Source: Microvirga pakistanensis (GTDB lineage Bacteria > Pseudomonadota > Alphaproteobacteria > Rhizobiales > Beijerinckiaceae). Taken from it: a DNA stretch of 64,000 nt. Shown here one piece after another: positions 45,200-54,842 of the stretch. A program made the position numbers and the translations under genes. The notes beneath the pieces are model-generated. The model ran no database searches. It was not told the DNA's origin and saw only the letters and a list, made by a program, of their open reading frames with translations. The first letter of the stretch is position 1. Every line of letters starts with the position of its first letter. The stretch covers positions 62,001-126,000 of the forward strand of contig NZ_SPJX01000167.1 of the NCBI RefSeq assembly GCF_004458765.1. Reading direction: 5' to 3'.

Positions 45200-45218
45200 T
45201 GTTACCGAACTGGTAACA
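45200..45218. promoter_or_regulatory. Inverted repeat, TGTTACC arms with 5-base spacer
   Basis: Perfect 7-base arms with a 5-base spacer suit a dimeric regulator site. No start codon is close enough downstream on either strand for a clear target gene. Confidence 0.35.
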
Positions 45219-45223
45219 TCGGC

Positions 45224-45253
45224 GGGGTCATTACCAGCACCGATCGTGACCCC
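45224..45253. promoter_or_regulatory. Inverted repeat, GGGGTCA arms with 16-base spacer
   Basis: Perfect 7-base arms flank a 16-base spacer directly beside the previous repeat. It may be a second operator or the edge of a lost mobile element. I cannot distinguish these. Confidence 0.3.
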
Positions 45254-45328
45254 ACCTAATTTTCATTTTGTGTTGCTAAACTCAGTCGTTGCGGTTCCCT
45301 TAGGAGGGATCAAGGCTTCGGTGCCGAT

Positions 45329-45938
45329 TCACACCTGGTCGGCTAGGATGCGGCTGCCCCCCTCCGCGAGCATGATGACCGAGACAAGGAGCTCGGCACC
45401 ATCCCAGGTGGTCACAAGGGTGTCGACGGCGACGGCCGGCTGCTTTGCCGCGGTACCCATGAACAGGTTGCTGATCCGGATCGTGCCCGGAACAAGCCCT
45501 TTTCGATAGTTATTGTCGGGGACGATTGGCAGGGGGGCTGCCAGGTGCGAGCAGGGTGTTGACCAGTTACTTCTCATCATCGGCGACAACGACCCAAGTG
45601 CCCGGGAGACGGATGGCAGCGCGCGCTCGCGCGTCTAAGGCCGCGTAGTCCTTCTCGAGGAGCTGCGGGGACGTTGACAGAGCCCAGAGCAGCGCCTCGG
45701 CCGGCCCGAACTGACGGTTCACGACCAGTGACAGCGCCCGGGTGGTTTCCTGGAGGTGCTTCTCGATCTCATGCCGATCATGGCGGTATCCCGCATAGAC
45801 GGCGATCCCGGCTGCCGTGAGCGCCGGGATCAGCAGGACGAGGGTGAGAAGGACCAAGCGCGAGCGCAGGGATGGGAGCCACGAGCGTGCAAGCATCCTG
45901 AGTCCACGCTCGCTCGAGGCCGACAGGGACTTGCCCAC
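45329..45938 (-). pseudogene. N-terminal remnant of a sensor histidine kinase
   Basis: The first frame has a charged N-terminus, a membrane helix (LVLLTLVLLIPALTAAGIAVY) and a periplasmic helix (HEIEKHLQETTRALSLVV) typical of sensors in this group, continuing AALDARARAAIRLPGTWVVV. An in-frame TAA at 45567, then a shift in a run of six G/C (45532-45537), leads to LPIVPDNNYRKGLVPGTIRI. No kinase domain follows; the frame ends at 45329. The gene is both broken and truncated. Confidence 0.7.
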
Positions 45939-46585
45939 GATGTGATCGCTCCCGCTGGGGACGTTATGACTTTGGGTAGATGGCGCAGGTCAGAGCAACT
46001 GCCATGTCCTGCCCCGAGACGTCACCCCAGCTCCTCTGAAGCCCAACTCATATGAGGGTGCAGACAAAGTGTGAGGATGACGGACGGGGATCGGTACCTA
46101 GGACAATTCGGCTAAACAGCTAAGGCGGCATCGGACCCAAAAGAATGGCCGTGACAGTGGGGTCATCCACTCCGGTCGTGGTCTGACTTCCGCTGTCCGG
46201 CAAACGGAGCGTCATCCCCGAGTTGGCCCAGCAGTGGCCTGAATCCAGTGAAGGCTACTTATAGGCACAATTGGATTTAGGTCCGCTTACCCCAGCAACG
46301 CCGAAATAAGGCTAAGGTCAACCTCGTGCCAATAGAAGACATTCCGCCTTACAGCCATCCCGCATGCCAAAGTTTCGACAGTTTAGTCGATGTTCCGGAC
46401 GAGCTTTGGACCAGCGGATACCGGCTTGTCCTTGAGCATTTGCTCGGCACGGCAGCGTATCTGTCATACGAAACACTTCCGCAGCCGCTTGGAACTTCCC
46501 GCGTAAGCAAGTCTCCTGGGCGAATGTCGACACCAATCGCGGCCTGAGATTTCGCAACAATAGCATTTCAGCCTTAGGTGCATCC
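45939..46585. other. Long gap without recognised gene
   Basis: About 650 bases between the kinase remnant and the nitroreductase. Frames present on both strands lack ribosome sites and family motifs. No RNA or repeat was recognised; it may be decayed sequence. Confidence 0.45.
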
Positions 46586-47260
46586 TCACAGCCAGGAGGC
46601 GATCTTCTCCAGCGGCTTTTTGATCCCGCCGTGGACCGGCACCGTGCAGCCCTCCGCCGGGTAGCCGACAACAAGTAGGATGTACGGCTTCTCCGTCTCG
46701 GGACGGCCGCAGATCTCGTTGAGGAAGCCCATCGGGCTGGGGGTATGGGTGAGCGTGACCAGGCCCGCCGCATGCAGGGAGGCGATCAGGAAGCCGGTGG
46801 CGATTCCCACGGATTCCGGCACGTAGTAGTTCTTCACCTTCCGCCCGTCCGGCCCCTCGCTTGAGCGCTGCCCGAAGATGGCGATCAGCACGGGAGCCGT
46901 CTCGAGAAACCCCTTGTGCTCATCCGTGCCGAGCGGCGCCAGGGCGTCGAGCCATTCCTGCGGGGCACGGCCATTGTAGAAATCGCGCTCCTCAGCCTCC
47001 GCTTCCTCGCGGATGCGCCGTTTCGTGTCCGGATCGGTGATCACGGTGAAGTGCCAGGGCTGCAGGTTGGCGCCAGACGGCGCCGTGCCCGCGGCCAGGA
47101 GGGCATATTCGATCACCTCCCGCGGCACCGGCTTGTCGGAGAAATCCCGCACCGTCCGCCGCCGCCTGATGTCCTCGTAGAAGGCCTGCGCCCGGGCGAT
47201 CATCTCCTCCGACGGGTACGAGCGGTACGTGCTCAGAGGCTCAAGGACCAGGCGTGTCAT
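46586..47260 (-). CDS. Nitroreductase family protein
   Basis: The 224-residue flavoprotein shows [38 protein letters not shown] and [15 protein letters not shown], typical of the FMN-binding nitroreductase family. It reduces nitro compounds or related substrates with NAD(P)H. GGAG precedes the ATG, 21 bases behind the antiporter gene, so the two are likely co-transcribed. Confidence 0.92.
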   Translation of the reverse strand: MTRLVLEPLSTYRSYPSEEMIARAQAFYEDIRRRRTVRDFSDKPVPREVIEYALLAAGTAPSGANLQPWHFTVITDPDTKRRIREEAEAEERDFYNGRAPQEWLDALAPLGTDEHKGFLETAPVLIAIFGQRSSEGPDGRKVKNYYVPESVGIATGFLIASLHAAGLVTLTHTPSPMGFLNEICGRPETEKPYILLVVGYPAEGCTVPVHGGIKKPLEKIASWL

Positions 47261-47281
47261 GCAACTCTCCAGGGGCGGGCG

Positions 47282-48526
47282 TCATGTGACCCGTTCGACC
47301 ACGGCCCGAAGGCTAAGTCCCTGGACGATGATTGTGAATACGACGACAGCATAGGTTGCTGCGAGCAGCGCCGGCTTTTCAGCGACGTCCGGCAGGGACA
47401 GCGCCAGCGCGATGGAGATCCCGCCGCGCAGGCCGCCCCAGGTCAGAACCGGGATCGTCCCGGACGCAAACTTCTGCCGCAGGCGCAGCACCCCGACCGG
47501 GATGGCCACCGCCAGCAAGCGGGCCAGAAGCACAAGCGGAATGCTCGCGAGGCTGAGCCAGGCAAAGGCAGGGTCAAAGCCGAGAACCAGAACCTCGAGC
47601 CCAATCAGCAGGAAGAGCACGGAATTCAGGATCTCGTCCACGAGCTGCCAGAACCCGAAGACATAGCGCTGGGTCAGATCGCTCATGGCGTCCTGCGGGC
47701 CGCGGTTGCCGATCAGAATGCCGGCCACCACCACGGCGATGGGACCGCTCATGTGGAACTTGGCCGCCACCGCATAGGTGCCCGCCGCAACAGCAAGGGA
47801 GATCAGGGTTTCCAGGGGATAGTTGTCGATCACGCGCATCGCGCGGTAAGCAACATAACCGGTTCCGAACCCGAGGATTGCACCGCCAAGGGCCTCAACA
47901 AAGAACAGTTGGGCAATATGACCGGGGCTGGCTCCTCCCTCCCCGGCTCCCGTGGCGATGGCGAGCAGGACCGTGAACACCACCACGCCAACCCCGTCGT
48001 TGAAGAGGGACTCTCCCGACATGTCGGCCTCAAGCGTCTCGGGCACCTGCACGGCTTTGAGGGTGCTGAGGACGGCTACCGGATCGGTCGGGCTGATCAG
48101 GGCGCCGAACACCAGCGCCCATGCAAGCGGGAGCGGCATTTCTAACATGCCGGCGATCCACCACAGGCCGACGCCGATGATGGCGGTCGAGATCGCGACC
48201 CCGGCTGTCGCCATGATGCCGATGGGCCAGGCCCGGCGCCGCAGCAGCGAGAGATCGACATGCAGGGCACCGGCGAACAGCAGAAAGGCCAGGAGCCCGT
48301 TGAGCACGGTGGCCCTGAAATCGACCTGGCGCAGCAGGACGGTCAGGTCCTCGTAGAGGTGGACCTCCGGACGGGCAAACTCGATGGCGATCAGGACCAG
48401 CGAGGCGACAAGCCCCATCACCAAAAGGCCGATGGTGTGTGGCAGCCGGACGACAACATGATTGAACCAGCCGAAGACGGCTGTCAGGACCAGAAGGACG
48501 GCGACGAGATCAAAGACGGAGAGCAC
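47282..48526 (-). CDS. Na+/H+ antiporter of the CPA1 (NhaP) family
   Basis: The 414-residue protein has about twelve membrane segments. Motifs include FDLVAVLLVLTAVFGW, FGALISPTDPVAVLSTLKA (the ion-binding PTD region), ESLFNDGVGVVVFTVLL (ND pair) and LTWGGLRGGISIALALSL. It is of the CPA1 type, distinct from NhaA. It lies upstream of the nitroreductase on the same strand. Confidence 0.92.
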   Translation of the reverse strand: MLSVFDLVAVLLVLTAVFGWFNHVVVRLPHTIGLLVMGLVASLVLIAIEFARPEVHLYEDLTVLLRQVDFRATVLNGLLAFLLFAGALHVDLSLLRRRAWPIGIMATAGVAISTAIIGVGLWWIAGMLEMPLPLAWALVFGALISPTDPVAVLSTLKAVQVPETLEADMSGESLFNDGVGVVVFTVLLAIATGAGEGGASPGHIAQLFFVEALGGAILGFGTGYVAYRAMRVIDNYPLETLISLAVAAGTYAVAAKFHMSGPIAVVVAGILIGNRGPQDAMSDLTQRYVFGFWQLVDEILNSVLFLLIGLEVLVLGFDPAFAWLSLASIPLVLLARLLAVAIPVGVLRLRQKFASGTIPVLTWGGLRGGISIALALSLPDVAEKPALLAATYAVVVFTIIVQGLSLRAVVERVT

Positions 48527-48617
48527 GAGACTGCGCGCCTAGGTTGCAGATCGGCTGAAGCTGGTGCAGCTCGGATCGCTGTTCGGAGTCCGATGGTACA
48601 ACCTCCTGCCGCAGAGT

Positions 48618-49019
48618 CTAGGTCATGCTGCTGAGGGCTGCTTGGCACGCCTGCTCGCACCGGCGGCAGGACTCGGCACAGATGCGGCAGTGCTCGTGCA
48701 TGCTGGCGTGACGCTCACATTCTTCAGCGCATAGACGGCAGGCTGTGGCACACGCCTCCAACATGCGGCGGATGACCTCCTCGTTCGAGCCGGTCCGGCG
48801 GGTGGACACAGAGCCGGTGGCGATGCACACATCGGCACAGTCGAGGTTCAGCCGGATGCACTGAGTGAGCTGCTGCACCATGTCCTCGCCCAAGCAGGCA
48901 TCGGCACAGGACGTGCAGATCTGGGCGCAGGAGTAGCATTCCTCGATGCACTGGATGAGAGCATTATTGGTATTCCCCTTTACGTGCGGATGGGTACTGA
49001 TCATCTCGTGAGCGTGCAT
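48618..49019 (-). CDS. Four-helix bundle copper-binding protein (DUF326/Csp-like)
   Basis: The 133-residue protein has 18 cysteines arranged in CxxxC and CxxC patterns (CIEECYSCAQICTSCADAC, CRICAESCRRCEQAC) plus many His, the signature of cytosolic copper storage proteins (Csp/DUF326). It likely buffers Cu(I). ATG 49019 is favoured because GGAG is 7 bases away; the ATG at 49025 is too close. It has no signal peptide. Confidence 0.9.
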   Translation of the reverse strand: MHAHEMISTHPHVKGNTNNALIQCIEECYSCAQICTSCADACLGEDMVQQLTQCIRLNLDCADVCIATGSVSTRRTGSNEEVIRRMLEACATACRLCAEECERHASMHEHCRICAESCRRCEQACQAALSSMT

Positions 49020-49722
49020 AGGCATTCTCCAGTGGGGAAATCCCCTCTCGAATACTGGTAATATGAAGAAGACGACAGATGCCGCTTCACGCCTCAGTCT
49101 GGCGGGTTAAAGCGGATCGGCTCGGAACCCCTACCTCGCGGACCGATGGTCCAACCTGCCAGACTAGGTCATTGTTCCGCGGACACGTTTGCCCAATGTG
49201 GCCCTGTTTGCTGTGGATGTGGCTCAAGTGTCATCATTGAACATCATCTGGGCTCCGAGCGGGATTGTCCTTGGCGACCCTCGCAACCCAATCGGTAACA
49301 AAGGGCTGTGCCGCCGGAATTATGTTTCCACGAGCATCGCTCTATCCCGTCCAGGCTTCATCGTCCAAGGAATGGGAGCCTGTCCAGCACGCCGTAGTTG
49401 GCGAACTGTTCCTGTTTGCTTGGATGTGCATCGGCATGCCTCTTGACCCCAATTCGGCTTAGATGGCTGACGCTTTCTAGGTGATCAAGCTGCGTGCATT
49501 CACGTCTTTTCAGATCTTGCCCTGGGAATATGCCTGCACGCCTATGGAGGTTTAGGTGCTGTGCTGGTTCAAACATATCGCTGGGCTGTGGAAGCATACA
49601 GAATGATATCCACGGATGCACCCGTTAGGGCCACTGTGGGCATCAAGATCGGGATTCCACCACAGAGGGAGCCTACCCTATGACCCTCTGTTGATGATCT
49701 GAGCGCCTGTTGGAGATCATCA
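49020..49722. other. Long gap without supported gene
   Basis: About 700 bases of mixed composition. An 87-codon minus-strand frame (49358-49621) and short plus-strand frames lack ribosome sites and motifs. I see no RNA gene. Confidence 0.4.
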
Positions 49723-50037
49723 ATGGCCAAGAAGTCGAAAGCTAAACTCCCTAAGACCATTGCTGGCGTGACGTTGCCCAAGGCCGTGCGTACATCAGGT
49801 CTGCTGGACGAACTGCTGAACTCCCAACTCGGCCGCGAGATCCTGGCGGAGGCCATCGTGGCTGCCGCTGGCGCTGTCGCATCTGTCCTGATGAAGAAGC
49901 GACCGAGTGCCGATCAGGTAACCCAAGCCGGTGAAACGATCGTCAATACGGGGGCTGAGGCCGCCTCAGCCACAAAGGATCTCGCCCAGACGGCCGCGGG
50001 AGCTGTCACCGAAGTCGTGGCCGACGCTGCGCGATAG
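49723..50037 (+). CDS. Small helical hypothetical protein (KSKAKLPKTIAGVTLPK type)
   Basis: The 104-residue protein starts KKSKAKLPKTIAGVTLPK, has a hydrophobic segment near the middle (AIVAAAGAVASVLM) and an Ala/Thr-rich C-terminus. Proteins with this start are frequent in alphaproteobacteria and lack known function. GGAG precedes the ATG. Confidence 0.65.
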   Translation: MAKKSKAKLPKTIAGVTLPKAVRTSGLLDELLNSQLGREILAEAIVAAAGAVASVLMKKRPSADQVTQAGETIVNTGAEAASATKDLAQTAAGAVTEVVADAAR

Positions 50038-50201
50038 ATCCTACCCGGCTCGCTCACAGGATCTGCCAAGAACCCGACCAGCGCTCGTGCCCGCAGGCAA
50101 ACCCGTTGCGGGCAACAGTCAGATGAGGAAACCTGAAGGATCAAGCGAACACCGACCCACGAAATATGGGAGATGAGTTCCGCGTTTCGGCATTCCTCAG
50201 C

Positions 50202-51110
50202 TCAGCGCGGTCCTCCCGCTGGACTAATGAATGCACCCGGAAGATGGGACGTACACGCCATCACCCAGGTGATCGCCTCGCGATCGTATTCATCCCCCGA
50301 GCGCCAAGCCTCGAAGAAGGCGTTGAGGCGCTCGACACGCTCCGGCCAGAGCCCTGCTGCCTGCAAGCCTAAGGAAATCCCGTAGTTGGTAAAGGCGAAC
50401 CTGGTGTTCGGCAACCATGGGGCACGGCAGAAATAGCCGGGTGGATCGATCCACATCGTCTCCAGCGTTGCCAACGCACGTTTCGTCTGCACCTTGGCCC
50501 ATGGCTCGCCGGGAAAGAAATGGGCCAGCCACAGCATCATCCCGAGACCCAGATCCTGATCGATCTCCAAGGTGCGCCAGTCCCGCTCCATCAGGTCATG
50601 CATCTGCGCGACCTCCGGCGCCAACGCCTCTTGGTCCAGCATCCGGTAGGCGACATAGCCGTCATAGGCATCCATCGCCCCAAGGCCGTAACCCGGGTAC
50701 GGTTCGCTCAAATCCTCCTTCAACTTCCAGATGACGCCACGCCCAGGACGCACGAACGCGGGGTGGATCTCCCGCACAAGGGCGATGCCACGCTGGCGGT
50801 ATTCGGGCTTGAGATCGCCCAACCGTGCCAGTGCGAACAGCCACATGGCGAGATAGTGGAAGTACTGCCCGTCCCGGTCCGGCGCCTCGCCGATGCGAAG
50901 CCCGCGCGGACGCCCGAGCACTCGCTCGACCTCGGCGACCAACCGTTCGGCTTCGTCCAGCCAGCGTTCCTCACGAAGTTCATGGTAGAGTGAGACATAA
51001 AGAACGAGGCCAAAGGCATCGGTCCAGAGATAGCGCAGGCCGTTGGGCCAGATCCGCTCGGTTTGCATCCAGTCGAGTTTGTTCAGGACATATTCGACCT
51101 GCCGGAGCAT
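50202..51110 (-). CDS. Uncharacterised Trp/Tyr-rich soluble protein (glycosidase-like?)
   Basis: The 302-residue protein is rich in Trp, Tyr and Asp, with ERIWPNGLRYLWTDAFG, YPGYGLGAMDAYDGYVAYR and AHFFPGEPWAKV. This composition and the helical pattern recall alpha/alpha-toroid glycosidase-like proteins, but no catalytic motif is certain. It begins 4 bases after the Pcm-esterase gene and is probably its operon partner. Confidence 0.6.
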   Translation of the reverse strand: MLRQVEYVLNKLDWMQTERIWPNGLRYLWTDAFGLVLYVSLYHELREERWLDEAERLVAEVERVLGRPRGLRIGEAPDRDGQYFHYLAMWLFALARLGDLKPEYRQRGIALVREIHPAFVRPGRGVIWKLKEDLSEPYPGYGLGAMDAYDGYVAYRMLDQEALAPEVAQMHDLMERDWRTLEIDQDLGLGMMLWLAHFFPGEPWAKVQTKRALATLETMWIDPPGYFCRAPWLPNTRFAFTNYGISLGLQAAGLWPERVERLNAFFEAWRSGDEYDREAITWVMACTSHLPGAFISPAGGPR

Positions 51111-51114
51111 GGCG

Positions 51115-53116
51115 CTAGAGCCCGAACGGGTAAGTCTCGGGCATGCCGGCTTTGGCATGCTCCGGCCCCAGCGGCGTCACAGCCGATGTCTCATCAAACC
51201 AGACATAGGCATCGAACTGCTGCGGCATGGACGCATCGGAGTAGTGGCTCAACAGCTCGGTGTCAGGCCGGTAGATCACCCCGATAAACCGCTCCAGCCG
51301 GGGTTCGAGCAGACGACGGCGCAGCGCCTCGTGCTCGCCAGGGCGAAGATCCAGGAGGAAATGGACAACGTCAGCCTCATGACAGAGCTGCTCGTAGCTG
51401 TCGCGGTGGGACGGCCGCACACGTTTGACCTCCATGTCGCCACCCCAATCGGATGCCGCGGCAACCGTGCCGGTATGCGTGCCGAAGCCGATCAGAGCCG
51501 CCTCGCCGCCGAAGCGCTCCCGGCAGAGCTGGCCGATGTTGAGCTGCTCGCGCACCACGCCCATGTGGGTATGGCGGGCATCGCCAATGTGGGAGTTATG
51601 CGCCCAGACGATTGCCTTGGATTGGAGTCCCTTCGCCTCCAGCAGATGCTCGAGCGTCTCAAACATGTGCGTGTCACGCAGGTTCCAGGATTCCGCGCCC
51701 CCATAGTACATGATGCGGTAGTAGCGCTCGGCCGAGGCAATCAGCCGGGCATTCTGCGCCGCATCCAGGAAGCTCTCGCCGTCCTGACCGGCATAGTCCA
51801 GCCGCCGCTGCAGCAGTTCCCGGCATTGGTCGATCACGGCCTGCTCGCATTTGGCATAGCTCGCCCGCAGCACCGCGCGCCCATAGGTGGCGGGGTTCTT
51901 CTGCCAGGGCGTCAGACAGCCGTAGCGCTCCCGCGCCACGGCCGCGGCTTCGGGATCGGTCCTGTCGAGGTATTCGAGCACGGCGGCAATCGAGCCGCTC
52001 ATGTTGTAGATGTCGAGGCCATAGAAGCCTGCCCGAGCGCTGAGCTCGGGAATGGTCTCGTTGTGCTCGCGCATCCAGCCGATGAGGTCTGCGATGTCGG
52101 TGTTGCGCCACATCCAGGTCGGGAAGCGCTGAAACGGCGGCTCGGCGCGGTCCGGACCGGGGCGAAGCCGCACATAGCGGTCCACAACTGCGGCATCGGG
52201 CCAGTCGGCCTCGACGGCAACAATCGTGAAGCCGTGCTCTTGGATGAGGTGGCGGGTGATCGCGGCTCGCGCCCGGTAGAACTCGGAGGTGCCGTGGCTG
52301 GCCTCGCCGAGCAGCACGACGCGTCGTCCGGCAAAGCGGTCGAGCAACCGCCCGAAGGCAGGATCGTCGAGATCAGGCAAGGGTTCAGCCGCCTCCGCGA
52401 TCAGTTCCGGCAGGCTCTGCCCACGTGACTGGCCGGGCACGTGATTGGAGGCTGAGCGCCGGCCATCCTCGGCCCAACCCTGCTCGCCGATCAGCGGCAC
52501 GAACATGACGCCGCCGAGATTCTCCTCCTCGTATTCCGTCTGGCTTGTCCGCGTCACCTTGAGTAGGGTCTGCTCTCTTTCTTCGCCACCGACCGGAATC
52601 ACCAGCCGACCGCCGATCGCGAGCTGCTCCTTGAGTGCCTGCGGCACTTCGGGTCCACCAGCCGCCACCAGAATGGCGTCGAAGGGAGCAGCATCCGGCC
52701 AGCCGAGCGTGCCGTCACCGACGCGCAGGTCAATATTGTCGTAATCCAGCCGCCTGACCCGCTCCTGGGCGGATGCGCCCAGGGACGGGTGTCGCTCGAT
52801 GGCATGAACTCGCTCGACAATCCGGCTCATGACGGCGGCGGCGTAGCCCGACCCTGCGCCCACTTCGAGCACACGCTCACCGGGCTTGACTTCAGCGGCT
52901 TCGATCATCAGGGCGACGATGTAAGGCTGTGAGATCGTTTGGCCTTCGCCGATCGGCAGCGGCCCATCCTCATAGGCAAATTCCTCGAAACCGGGCTGAA
53001 CAAAGGCCTCGCGCGGTACCTGGCGCATGGCATCCAGAATGTGAAGGGTCACGAATCCCGCGCTTTGCGATCTGGACATCAACCATACGGTCACGAGCAC
53101 GGGAGAGGTCAGGCAT
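51115..53116 (-). pseudogene. Pcm fused to an erythromycin-esterase-like domain, frameshifted near the start
   Basis: The chain joins an isoaspartyl methyltransferase (GQTISQPYIVALM, LEVGAGSGYAAAV, FDAILVAAGGPEVP) to a complete erythromycin-esterase-type domain (VVLLGEASHGTSEFYRARAA, VAVEADWPDAAVV, IVWAHNSHIGDARHTHMG) with the catalytic Glu and His pattern. The usual Pcm N-terminus DRMVDVQIAKRGIRDP is present from ATG 53116 but in another frame; one extra base near 53044 breaks it. Translation from 53100 or 53079 would still give most of the protein, so it could be partly functional or the shift could be an error. It follows the quinone reductase by 69 bases. Confidence 0.75.
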
Positions 53117-53185
53117 GGGAGGCTGGCTCCATTCTATCGTGTTCCTGGTTGCCGAGGCTTTCAGCGTCAACCCTCAGGGGCCTCA

Positions 53186-54127
53186 TCAGGTCTCATCAGA
53201 GACCCGCAGGACGACCTTCCCGCGGACGTGTTCCTGCTCGAGGTAGTCCTGGGCCACTCCTGCTTCAGTAAGTGGGAAGATCCTGTCAACCACAACCCGC
53301 ACCTGACCATCATCGATCAGCCGTCCGATCTCGCTCAGCTGCGCCGGGTTCGGCTGCGCTCGATAACCGGTGGCTTGGACGTTGTGCTGGGCTGCTTTCC
53401 CGGCTGGGGGCTGGCCCAACGTCGAGACCAGGATGCCGCCCTCCTTCAAAACACCCCAGGAGCGATCCTGCGTGTCCCCGGAGACCAGATCAAACACCAG
53501 ATCAACATCGCTCACGCGGTCCTCAAAACGCTCGGCCTCGTAGTCGATGACTTCGTCGGCTCCCAACCCGTGCACGAAATCAAGATCCGAGCCTGACGCA
53601 GTCGTCAGAACATCTGCCCCTTTCGCCTTAGCGAACTGCACCGCCAGATGCCCCACGCCTCCGGCTCCACCGTGAATGAGAACGCGCTGTCCTGCCTGCA
53701 AGTGGCCATGGTCGAACAATCCCTGCCAAGCCGTGAGGCCCGCAAGCGGCACGGCGGCCGCCTGCACGTGGTCGAGCGAGTCTGGCTTGGCGGCCATCTC
53801 CATCGCCTTGACCACGACATACTCGGCGTAAGCTCCCCGATCCATGCCAATGAAGGCAAAGATCGGATCGCCTGCCTTGAGGGTGTGAGCGCGTGTTCCT
53901 AGAAGCTCGACCGTGCCCGACAGATCGCGACCAAGCGTGTACGGAAGTTGATCCTCCTTCACCGAGTAGGATCCGCCTCGGATCTTGTAGTCGACCGGGT
54001 TCACGCTCGCCGCGTGCACCCGCACCAGGACCTCATCGTCCTTCGGCTGCGGCCAAGGCACGTCGTCGAGCGTCAGAACCTCAGGTCCGCCGAAGCGATG
54101 AATGCGTATCGCCTTCATTGTTGTCAT
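53186..54127 (-). CDS. NAD(P)H quinone oxidoreductase-like MDR protein
   Basis: The 313-residue protein is a medium-chain dehydrogenase of the zinc-free quinone oxidoreductase type: HRFGGPEVLTLDDVPWPQP, VHAASVNPVDYKIRGG, and a nucleotide-binding fold HGGAGGVGHLAVQFAKAKGA. It lacks the zinc-binding cysteines of alcohol dehydrogenases. GGAG precedes the ATG. Upstream, after 67 bases, lies the DUF6496-like gene. Confidence 0.9.
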   Translation of the reverse strand: MTTMKAIRIHRFGGPEVLTLDDVPWPQPKDDEVLVRVHAASVNPVDYKIRGGSYSVKEDQLPYTLGRDLSGTVELLGTRAHTLKAGDPIFAFIGMDRGAYAEYVVVKAMEMAAKPDSLDHVQAAAVPLAGLTAWQGLFDHGHLQAGQRVLIHGGAGGVGHLAVQFAKAKGADVLTTASGSDLDFVHGLGADEVIDYEAERFEDRVSDVDLVFDLVSGDTQDRSWGVLKEGGILVSTLGQPPAGKAAQHNVQATGYRAQPNPAQLSEIGRLIDDGQVRVVVDRIFPLTEAGVAQDYLEQEHVRGKVVLRVSDET

Positions 54128-54194
54128 GGAGATCTCCGGAACGAACTGGCACTCCGAGGTGCGCTGATCTCAGGTGTGGGCTGTTACGCCATCG

Positions 54195-54599
54195 CTACCG
54201 ATCAAGGGAGCGCTCCAGTTCACCCTTGCTCATCCGGGAACGGCCTGGCAGATCCCGCCGCTTGGCCTCGGCATAGAGTTCTGCACGAGTCTGTGCCCGG
54301 CCGGCTTTTGATGCTTTGCCGCCAAGCCGTTCACGAGGTGACGCCGTTTTCTTGGAAGCGCTCTTCTTCGATGCTGTCTCGCCACGATGCTCTTTGGCTT
54401 TGGTCTTGCTCAAGTTCTCCCGGTTTTTCTTTGGGCTCTCCTGGTTCGAAGCACCCGCCTCACGTAAGGCGATGGCAATCGCTTGCTTTGGGTTCTTAAC
54501 CTTGGGACCAGAGCCACGGATCTTGAGCTTGCCCTCTTTGAACTCGTGCATCACCCGATGCACCGTGTCCTTCTGCGCCTTTGACTGCTGCCGGGCCAT
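54195..54599 (-). CDS. DUF6496-like basic protein
   Basis: The 134-residue protein starts KDTVHRVMHEFKEGKLKI, then KNPKQAIAIALREAG, the core of DUF6496-type proteins. It continues with a Lys/Ser/Arg-rich tail and ends in a SAP-like stretch (LYAEAKRRDLPGRSRMSKGE). The basic tail suggests nucleic-acid binding. AAGGAG precedes the ATG. Confidence 0.75.
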   Translation of the reverse strand: MARQQSKAQKDTVHRVMHEFKEGKLKIRGSGPKVKNPKQAIAIALREAGASNQESPKKNRENLSKTKAKEHRGETASKKSASKKTASPRERLGGKASKAGRAQTRAELYAEAKRRDLPGRSRMSKGELERSLDR

Positions 54600-54842
54600 A
54601 CTCCTGCTCCTTCACTAGAGGATCAAAAACCTGAGAGCGTTCGGGCTCTGTATGCAACGCCTGAGCCTCGGGAGCGTTCAAGCGGTGAGCGGAACCTAAC
54701 AAAACGCAGCTCGTGCCTATCCAGGCGGGATCCTCCGCTAGTGCTAAAATCTCTCCGGACAGGCTTCTCTTCGAAGGAAAGCAAGCAGCCGCATCGGCAG
54801 CGGTTGTGGTTCTCACGACAATCGGATTTACAGGAGACAACT

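Larger units (their letters stand above)
44987..45328. other. Gap containing operator-like inverted repeats
   Basis: About 340 bases hold no gene. It contains two inverted repeats: TGTTACC/GGTAACA (45200-45218) and GGGGTCA/TGACCCC (45224-45253). The region lies where the histidine-kinase remnant at 45329 ends. Confidence 0.5.

Noticed and set aside
46916-48145. Plus-strand frame of 409 codons opposite the nitroreductase and antiporter
   Set aside because: It is antisense to two recognised genes and lacks domains or a ribosome site.
49358-49621. 87-codon minus-strand frame in the 49 kb gap
   Set aside because: No ribosome site, no motif and uneven composition.
51043-52428. Plus-strand frame of 461 codons opposite the Pcm-esterase gene
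   Set aside because: It is antisense to a recognisable protein and has no motif of its own.
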